Assembly: GCF_004216555.1 (NCBI RefSeq) | Contig: NZ_SGWQ01000012.1 | Span: 1 to 64,000, forward strand | Reading direction: 5' to 3' | DNA from: Herbihabitans rhizosphaerae | GTDB lineage: Bacteria > Actinomycetota > Actinomycetes > Mycobacteriales > Pseudonocardiaceae | Length of the DNA: 64,000 bases | Part shown: positions 58,148-64,000 of the stretch, in pieces | Position numbering within the stretch: the stretch's first letter is position 1 | Layout of the letters: each line of letters opens with the position of its first letter | Position numbers and translations under genes: made by a program | The notes under the pieces: model-generated | Database searches by the model: none | What the model was told of the DNA's origin: nothing | What the model saw: the letters and a program-made list of their open reading frames with translations, nothing else

Positions 58148-59257
58148 TCAGGCGAGTGTCTCCAGTGCCTCGGCCGCTTCGTGGAAGGCGGGCCGTCGGG
58201 TGTTCTCGGCGGCGAGGCGCTCGGCGACCTGACGGGCCGCGCCGTCGAACAGCAGTCGCTGGACCGCTTCGGCGATCGCGTCGACGGTGGCCACCTCCGG
58301 GTGCAGCGCGATGCCGGCGCCCACCTCGTGCAGCCGGTCGGCGTTCTGGAACTGCACGCACATCTGCGGCAGCGCGAGTTGCGGCAGCCCGGCCACCGTG
58401 GACGACCACGAGCTGCCGGAGCCGCCGTGATGGATCACCGCCGAGCAACTCGGCAGCACGTGTGACAGCGGCAGGCCGTGCACGAACCGCGCGTTGAACC
58501 GTTCGGCCTCCAGCCGATCGCTCGCGGCCACCACCACGTCGAGATCGAACTCGGCGAGCGCGTCCAGCGTCGTGCGCACCACGTCGGGGTGGTCGCCCAT
58601 CACCGGCACGTGCCCGAGCGTCACCACCACGCGCGGCGCCTTCGGCTCGTCGAACAGCCAGTCCGGCACGGGCGCGGTGCCGTTGTAGTCGCCGTACCTG
58701 CTGGCGATCGCCGGTACCGGCGGCTCGGTCCACTGCAGCCCCGGCGGGCAGTTGTCGACGTAGTGGGCCGGCGGCAGGTCCTCGGGCACGTCCCACTTGT
58801 CGTGCAGTGGCAGCAACGCCTCCCGGGCCGGCCGCTCGTGTTGCGGATGGCAGATCAGGCCCCAGCCGTGCAGCACATACGGCACCCCGAGCCGAGCGGC
58901 CGCGATCGGTGCGGCGAACTCCCAGTACGGGCCGATCACCAGGTCCGGCCGCCACGCCTCGGCGAGCTGGACGGTGCCCTCGGCGGTCCGCTCGGCGGCC
59001 GGCACGTAGTACTCGCGAACGTGCCGGCCGACGCTCTCCACCGCGCTGTCCTGGGACCAGTGCGCCGGACCGAGATCGCCGAGGGAGAAGTCGTCGGCGA
59101 TCGAGGTGGACGCGAGGCCCGCGGCCGTCGCCAGCCTCGCGAAGCGCTCCGGGCCGGCCACCAGTACCTGGTGTCCGGCGTTTCGTAAGGCCCACAGCAG
59201 CGGCACCATCGGATAGAGGTGCCCGTGGTTGGGTCCGCTGGTCGCCATGATCTTCAT
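58148..59257 (-). CDS. Glycosyltransferase (GT1/UGT-like, natural-product type)
   Basis: A 369-residue GT-B enzyme. It begins MKIMATSGPNHGHLYPMVPL and has the C-terminal donor-binding signature CSAVIHHGGSGSSWSSTVAG followed by LPQLALPQMCVQFQNADRL, as in macrolide and glycopeptide sugar transferases. The acceptor is unknown. ATG 59257 follows GGGGGACTTC. It lies in reverse orientation between atpD and atpC, so atpC cannot be read from the main atp promoter. Confidence 0.85.
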   Translation of the reverse strand: MKIMATSGPNHGHLYPMVPLLWALRNAGHQVLVAGPERFARLATAAGLASTSIADDFSLGDLGPAHWSQDSAVESVGRHVREYYVPAAERTAEGTVQLAEAWRPDLVIGPYWEFAAPIAAARLGVPYVLHGWGLICHPQHERPAREALLPLHDKWDVPEDLPPAHYVDNCPPGLQWTEPPVPAIASRYGDYNGTAPVPDWLFDEPKAPRVVVTLGHVPVMGDHPDVVRTTLDALAEFDLDVVVAASDRLEAERFNARFVHGLPLSHVLPSCSAVIHHGGSGSSWSSTVAGLPQLALPQMCVQFQNADRLHEVGAGIALHPEVATVDAIAEAVQRLLFDGAARQVAERLAAENTRRPAFHEAAEALETLA

Positions 59258-59518
59258 GAAGTCCCCCTTGTCGGAGTCTGGTGCCGGGCGCGCGTGGCGC
59301 ACCCGTGATCGACAGACCCGTAACCAGCCGTGACCAATGACTGGCTTCTTCCCCGTGGCCGAGCGTACGGACGGCGGTGGGATCACGGTGGGAACGTCGA
59401 GCCGTTCGAGCCGGCTACTCGAGCCGGTCTCGAGAGTGGCCTTGGACACGTCGCCCTGCCTGGGGATGCGCCGTGCGGACCATCTAAACTTCTTGTAACC
59501 CAGTCGAAGGAGTTTCGC

Positions 59519-59890
59519 GTGGCTGCTGAGATGTCGGTCGAGCTGGTCGCGGTCGAGCGCCGCCTCTGGTCGGGCACCGCGTCGTTCGTGGTCGCCCAGA
59601 CCACCGAGGGTGAGATCGGTGTCATGGCCGGTCACGAGCCCACACTCGGCCAGCTCGTCGAGGATGGGGTCGTCAAGGTGAACACCACCGACGGCGCCAC
59701 GGTCGTGGCGGTCGTGCACGGCGGGTTCCTGTCCGTGACCGGTGACGGCGTGAGCATTCTCGCCGAGTCCGCCGAACTGGCGCACGAGATCGACGTAGCG
59801 CAGGCCAAAGCCGATCTCGGTGCCGGGGACGAGGAGGAGCGCGCGAGAGCTGCCGCCCGCCTCCGCGCCGCCGAGCAGCAGCCGGCTTGA
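59519..59890 (+). CDS. atpC: ATP synthase F1 subunit epsilon
   Basis: A 123-residue subunit of the central stalk: beta-sandwich domain ([56 protein letters not shown]) and a C-terminal helix ([16 protein letters not shown]). GTG 59519 follows CGAAGGAG. It is 3 kb from atpD, separated by a TA pair, a methyltransferase and an opposite-strand gene, so it needs its own promoter. Confidence 0.94.
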   Translation: MAAEMSVELVAVERRLWSGTASFVVAQTTEGEIGVMAGHEPTLGQLVEDGVVKVNTTDGATVVAVVHGGFLSVTGDGVSILAESAELAHEIDVAQAKADLGAGDEEERARAAARLRAAEQQPA

Positions 59891-59916
59891 GCAGAGGCTG
59901 AGGGCGGGAGCGGGCC

Positions 59917-60351
59917 GTGGGAACCACCTGGTTGATCGGAACGCTCCTGGCTGTCGCCGTCGCGGCGGCGATCTTGCTCGTCCTGCGGCGAATCCGCCTG
60001 CTGCGCAGCGGCGGTATCAGCGTCGCCCTGCGCACCAGGCTGGACGAGTCCGGCCGCGGCTGGCACCTCGGTATCGGCCGCTATCACGGTGACGAGTTCT
60101 CCTGGTTCCGCCCGCTGAGCCTGCGCGCCGGTCCGGACCGCGTGATCAACCGCGGCGGGCTGGAGATCGCCACCCGCCGCGAGCCGCAGGACGCGGAGTC
60201 CTATTCCATGCCGCCCGGCTCGCAGGTGCTGCGCTGCAAGGGCGCCGGCGAACTCGAGGTGGAGATCGCCATGGGCCCCGACGCGCTCACCGGGTTTCTG
60301 TCCTGGCTGGAGTCCGCGCCGCCCGGGCGCCGGTTGCCCTGGGCCTCCTGA
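59917..60351 (+). CDS. DUF2550 family membrane protein
   Basis: A 144-residue protein with one N-terminal helix (LIGTLLAVAVAAAILLVLRR) and a cytoplasmic beta-rich domain (GISVALRTRLDESGRGWHLG, FSWFRPLSLRAGPDRVI). DUF2550 proteins follow atpC throughout the actinobacteria; function unknown. GTG 59917 is 26 bases past atpC, so the two probably share a transcript. Confidence 0.88.
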   Translation: MGTTWLIGTLLAVAVAAAILLVLRRIRLLRSGGISVALRTRLDESGRGWHLGIGRYHGDEFSWFRPLSLRAGPDRVINRGGLEIATRREPQDAESYSMPPGSQVLRCKGAGELEVEIAMGPDALTGFLSWLESAPPGRRLPWAS

Positions 60352-60430
60352 GCGGCGGCCCACCTTCGTCGGTTGTGCCTCTGAGTACGCACCTGGCAGG
60401 TTCATCAGCCCGATGAGCTGAGGTGGCGCG

Positions 60431-61146
60431 ATGAATCGGTGGCAAGCCGTCGTGGGACTGGCGCTCACCGATTTGGTCCTCGACGGTATCCGGCCTGGTG
60501 ATGCTGACGCCCGTGCCCGGGCAACTCCTGGCCGCCGACGGGCCGAGCCGCGACGACATGCAGCTCAGCGCGCTCATCGTCGACGATGCCGGTCAGCCCG
60601 TGTGGGTGGCGCCGACGCCGCGGGAGAAGCCCCGGTTCGGCCTGCAGGTGCAGCGTTTCCGGGACCGGCAACGGTCTGCGCGCCGATCTGCACGACTTCC
60701 AGATCACCGCACACGACACCGCGCTGGTGATCGCGTATCGACAGAAGACCGTGGACCTCACGCCGATCGGCGGGGCGAAAGTCGCGCAGGTCCTGGAAGG
60801 CGTCGTTCAGGAAATCGATCTCGGCACCGGCGCTGTCCGGTTCGAGTGGAATTCGCTCGACCACGTCCCGGTGACCGAGTCCTATGCGGAACGGCCGCCG
60901 GCCGTCGTCGGACGTCGTGTGGCCGGCGGTGTGACCACGGTGTTCGCCAGTTGGAACGGCGCGACCGAGGTGGTCACCTGGCGAGTGCTCGCCGGCCCGG
61001 CAGCCGATCAGCTCAAGCCGGTCGCCGACGCGGCGAAGACGGGCTTCGAGACGGCGACGGCGGCAACCACGGGCCGGCCTACGTCGCCGTGGAGGCGCTG
61101 GACGCCGGTGGGGCCGTGCTCGGGACGTCCGATCCAGTCCAGGTGA
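60431..61146 (+). pseudogene. Arylsulfotransferase-family protein, decayed
   Basis: Pieces of the secreted arylsulfotransferase (ASST) beta-propeller family occur in successive frames: QLSALIVDDAGQPVWVAPTP, then GLRADLHDFQITAHDTALVI and VVQEIDLGTGAVRFEWNSLD, then GVTTVFASWNGATEVVTWRV and, in a further frame, VAVEALDAGGAVLGTSDPV. The central propeller blades, well over 150 residues, are missing, and at least two frame changes are present. It lies in the otherwise intact core region. Confidence 0.72.
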
Positions 61147-61155
61147 CCTGACGGC

Positions 61156-61722
61156 TCAGCCGCCCGGCTTCCACTTCACGTCGCCGTCCGGATTGGCCAC
61201 CCTGCCCAGCACGAACAGCAGGTCGGACAGGCGGTTGAGGTACTTGGCCGCGAGCGCGTTGGTGCGCTCGCCGTCCGCCTCGATCAGCGCCCAGGCGTTG
61301 CGCTCGGCCCGCCGGGTGACCGTGCGCGCCACGTGCAGCAGCGCGGCGCCCGGCGTGCCACCGGGGAGCACGAACGAGTCCAGCTTGGCCAGCCGCTCGT
61401 TGAACTCGTCGCACCACGATTCCAGGCGCTCGATGTAGGCGTCGGTGATCCGCAGCGGCGGGTATTTCGGGTCCGGCTCTACCGGCGCGCAGAAATCGGC
61501 GCCCACGTCGAACAGGTCGTTCTGCACCCGGCGCAGCACGGTGGTCAGCTCGTCGGCGAGCCCACCCATGGCCACGGCGACGCCGATCGCGGAGTTCGCC
61601 TCGTCGACGTCGGCGTAGGCGGCGAGCCGGGGGTCGGTCTTGGGCACGCGGTCGCCGTTGCCGAGGGCGGTCGTGCCGCTGTCGCCGACACGGGTGTACA
61701 CGCGGGTGATGTGAACGGTCAC
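61156..61722 (-). CDS. Cob(I)alamin adenosyltransferase, PduO type
   Basis: A 188-residue trimeric enzyme transferring adenosine from ATP to cob(I)alamin. The ATP site is in YTRVGDSGTTALGNGDRV; later come ADVDEANSAIGVA and FVLPGGTPGAALLHVARTVT with RRAERNAWAL. GTG 61722 begins the conserved part. It converges with the sulfotransferase pseudogene and lies 10 bases behind a membrane-protein gene. Confidence 0.92.
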   Translation of the reverse strand: MTVHITRVYTRVGDSGTTALGNGDRVPKTDPRLAAYADVDEANSAIGVAVAMGGLADELTTVLRRVQNDLFDVGADFCAPVEPDPKYPPLRITDAYIERLESWCDEFNERLAKLDSFVLPGGTPGAALLHVARTVTRRAERNAWALIEADGERTNALAAKYLNRLSDLLFVLGRVANPDGDVKWKPGG

Positions 61723-61732
61723 GTCCACGACG

Positions 61733-62339
61733 TTACTCGTCGGGCTCGGGTGGATCACCGTTCGCTTCGGCACGTCTGCGCTCCAGCGTGTCGTTGACCA
61801 GCGCGCCCACGTTTCCGGCGGCGATCATCGCCAGCGCCAGCATGACCAGCCAGAACCCGATCTTGGTCTGCACGGCGTCGCCGATGATCCGGCTCAGGTC
61901 GGCCGGCGCCTGCGCGTCCGTCGAACCGGCCACCTCGCGCAGGCGGGTGTCCATCCCGGACATCGCCACGAGCTGGGTCACCCCGAGCATGATCGCGGCC
62001 ACGGCGGCGGCCGCCGCGGTGCCGGCGAGCCTGGTCCGCAGCGCGGGGATCAGCACGGTGGCCGCTCCCAGGGCGATCAGCAGCATCGTGACGATCGCCA
62101 GGGGCTGCACGTCCGGCCTCGGTGGCGCGTCGAGGTCGCGGTCCTCGGGGAGCAACTCCTTGGGCAGATCCCGCACGATGTCCGGCTCGCCGCCCGTGGC
62201 CATGTCCAGGCCGGTGTAGGTGGCGTGCGCCTCGCCGACGCCGGACACCTCACAGGACACCGACACGAACGGCAGCAGGAACAGCACCAGCGCGAGGAGG
62301 AACCCAGCCGGGCTGAGCAGACGGGGCAGCAGCTTCATC
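61733..62339 (-). CDS. Hypothetical membrane protein
   Basis: A 201-residue protein with four hydrophobic helices ([76 protein letters not shown]) and an extracytoplasmic loop between helices 1 and 2. No named function. ATG 62339 follows GGAGGTCGTCCGCC. It is divergent from murA and probably shares a transcript with the adenosyltransferase gene. Confidence 0.72.
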
Positions 62340-62438
62340 GGCGGACGACCTCCGCTGCGGAGCTTACCGAGCACACAGCGTGCTCGCTGGACTCGCCCGG
62401 TCGACCGGCGCAGATGCGTGGCAGGCATGATGGGCCGC

Positions 62439-63716
62439 GTGACGGAGCACTTTCTGGTTCGTGGGGGCGCACGACTGGTCGGCGAGGTCGAGGTCGTCGG
62501 CGCCAAGAACAGCGTGCTCAAGCTGATGGCCGCGGCACTGCTGGCCGAGGGCACCACCACGATCACCAACTGTCCGCAGATCCTCGACGTGCCGCTGATG
62601 GCCGACGTGCTGCGCAGCCTCGGCTGCGAGGTGACGCTGGACGGTGACACCGCCACGATCACCACGCCGGCCGAGCTGAACCACCGGGCCGACTCGCCGT
62701 CGATGGGCAAGCTGCGCGCCTCGGTGTGCGTGCTCGGGCCGCTGGTCGGCCGGTGCAAGCGCGCGGTCGTCGCGCTGCCCGGCGGTGACGCGATCGGCTC
62801 GCGCCCGCTGGACATGCACCAGAACGGGCTGCGCCAGCTCGGCGCGCACTCCGAGATCGAGCACGGCTGTGTGGTGGCCGAGGCAGAGGGCCTGCACGGC
62901 GCGCAGATCTGGCTGGACTTCCCGAGCGTCGGCGCGACCGAGAACATCCTGATGGCTGCCGTGCTGGCGCCCGGCACCACGGTGATCGACAACGCCGCGC
63001 GCGAGCCGGAGATCGTCAACCTGTGCACGATGCTGACCGAGATGGGCGCGCGCGTCGAGGGCGCCGGCACGTCCACCCTGACCGTGGAAGGCGTCGAGCG
63101 GCTTCGCCCGACCGAGCACCGGGTGATCGGCGACCGGATCGTGGGTGCGACCTGGGCGTTCGCCGCGGCGATGACCATGGGCGACGTGACCGTTCGTGGG
63201 GTGAACCCGCATCACCTCGACCTCGTGCTGGAGAAGCTGCGGGCCGCGGGCGCGGAGATCACGACCCTCGACGACGGCGACGGTTTCCGTGTGGTGCAAG
63301 ACGAGCGGCCGCGCGCGGTGGACTTCGTGACGCTGCCGTACCCGGGGTTCGCGACCGACCTGCAGCCGTTCGCGATCGCGCTGACCTCGATCGCCGAGGG
63401 CACGTCGATGATCACGGAGAACCTGTTCGAGGCGCGGTTCCGGTTCATCGAGGAGATGGTGCGGCTCGGCGCGGACGCGCGCACCGACGGCCACCACGCG
63501 GTGGTGCGCGGGGTGGAGCGGCTGTCCAGCGCGCCGGTGTGGGCCTCGGACATCCGCGCCGGGGTCGGCCTGGTGCTGGCCGGTCTGCGCGCGGATGGCG
63601 TGACCGAGGTGTGGGACGTGTTCCACATCGATCGCGGCTACCCGATGTTCGTGGAGAACATGCAGAAGCTGGGCGCCGACGTCCGCCGCGTGGACGACGA
63701 GCCCGACCGCGCCTGA
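62439..63716 (+). CDS. murA: UDP-N-acetylglucosamine 1-carboxyvinyltransferase
   Basis: A 425-residue enzyme of the first committed peptidoglycan step, adding enolpyruvyl to UDP-GlcNAc. Start [20 protein letters not shown], substrate site [18 protein letters not shown] and the active loop [16 protein letters not shown]. Position 117 is Asp where most bacteria have Cys, as in mycobacteria; this change is known to give fosfomycin insensitivity. GTG 62439 fits homologues; ATG 62427 is an alternative. A hairpin follows the gene. Confidence 0.94.
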   Translation: MTEHFLVRGGARLVGEVEVVGAKNSVLKLMAAALLAEGTTTITNCPQILDVPLMADVLRSLGCEVTLDGDTATITTPAELNHRADSPSMGKLRASVCVLGPLVGRCKRAVVALPGGDAIGSRPLDMHQNGLRQLGAHSEIEHGCVVAEAEGLHGAQIWLDFPSVGATENILMAAVLAPGTTVIDNAAREPEIVNLCTMLTEMGARVEGAGTSTLTVEGVERLRPTEHRVIGDRIVGATWAFAAAMTMGDVTVRGVNPHHLDLVLEKLRAAGAEITTLDDGDGFRVVQDERPRAVDFVTLPYPGFATDLQPFAIALTSIAEGTSMITENLFEARFRFIEEMVRLGADARTDGHHAVVRGVERLSSAPVWASDIRAGVGLVLAGLRADGVTEVWDVFHIDRGYPMFVENMQKLGADVRRVDDEPDRA

Positions 63717-63726
63717 TCGCCGCCCC

Positions 63727-63753
63727 GTTTGTAGGTCTTCAAGACCCACAAAC
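63727..63753. terminator. Terminator after murA
   Basis: GTTTGTAGGTCTT and the facing AAGACCCACAAAC form a 13-bp stem with one mismatch around a single central base, 11 bases past the murA stop. Confidence 0.7.
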
Positions 63754-63862
63754 CCCGGTCCGAGATGTCCGCAACGATGGCAAACCCGACCGTGCGTAGG
63801 GGCTAGCCAGCAGGCGGCGCGGCGAGTAGAACAGGGTTCCTTGTGTACTCCTGGAGGCCGCC

Positions 63863-64000
63863 ATGCGACGACGTCGCGCTCTCGCCGTAGCCACCGCCGC
63901 GCTGGCTGGAACCCTTGTGGCACAACCGATCGCGGTTGCCGAGCCGGCGTCGTCGCTGGACAAGCGGCCGGTCGCGATCGGCGTGGGCGGTGCGGTCGTG
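63863..64000 (+). CDS. Gamma-glutamyltransferase, 5' part only
   Basis: The frame opens at ATG 63863 behind GGAGGCCGCC and encodes a signal peptide (RALAVATAALAGTLVAQPIA, then VAEPAS) followed by KRPVAIGVGGAVV. The last segment matches the start of the mature gamma-glutamyltransferase fold, where a GGAV-type motif precedes the substrate loop. The gene runs off the window after 46 codons, so the catalytic Thr is not visible. Confidence 0.6.
   Translation, partial: MRRRRALAVATAALAGTLVAQPIAVAEPASSLDKRPVAIGVGGAVV

Overview
The window is very GC-rich chromosomal DNA of an actinobacterium, most likely of the Pseudonocardiaceae (Amycolatopsis/Kutzneria/Saccharothrix type). Support for this: frequent GTG starts, an F-type ATP synthase operon with a separate delta subunit behind rho-rpmE-prfA-prmC and a WecA-like transferase, a Rho factor with a long Arg/Asn/Asp insertion, a MurA with Asp in place of the catalytic Cys, and very frequent GTCCAC(A/T)GTGGAC palindromes. 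No phage, CRISPR array, rRNA or complete insertion sequence was seen.

1-12.3 kb: a partial flavoprotein with an XRE-type regulator and two small hypothetical proteins, a DctB/DctR-like two-component system divergent from a DctA dicarboxylate transporter, an acyl-CoA-dehydrogenase-like flavoenzyme, and a large GH38 mannosidase-like glycosidase with a partner gene.

12.3-30.9 kb: an accessory, partly decaying zone. Intact genes (two RibD/DHFR-like reductases, a VOC protein, GNAT, asparaginase, a Vps62-like lipoprotein, a two-SDR/TetR operon, succinic-semialdehyde dehydrogenase, a TetR/monooxygenase pair) alternate with pseudogenes and gene tails: GH18, GH5-like, alpha/beta hydrolase, LuxR, GNAT copy, two ABC-transporter tails, ferredoxin reductase tail and a split amidase. 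Several of these lack internal segments of roughly 100 bp. A more AT-rich islet lies beside a tRNA-Arg(CCG).

31-63.9 kb: conserved core. It holds a CDF metal exporter, DUF305/DUF3105 proteins, argS-lysA-hom-thrC-thrB (arginine charging, lysine and threonine synthesis), rho, rpmE, prfA-prmC, sua5-glyA-wecA, atpI-atpBEFHAGD, atpC, a DUF2550 protein, a PduO cobalamin adenosyltransferase, murA and the start of a gamma-glutamyltransferase.

Two interruptions of the core stand out. Between prmC and sua5 sits a gene for an AbiEi/DUF559-type PD-(D/E)xK nuclease-like protein, bounded on both sides by the same palindrome (core ACTTTAGCGGGCTAAAGT) in inverted orientation; a third copy lies at 7.2 kb. 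Between atpD and atpC sits a 3-kb block with an AbrB/VapC toxin-antitoxin pair, a methyltransferase and an oppositely oriented glycosyltransferase, which separates the last atp gene from its operon.
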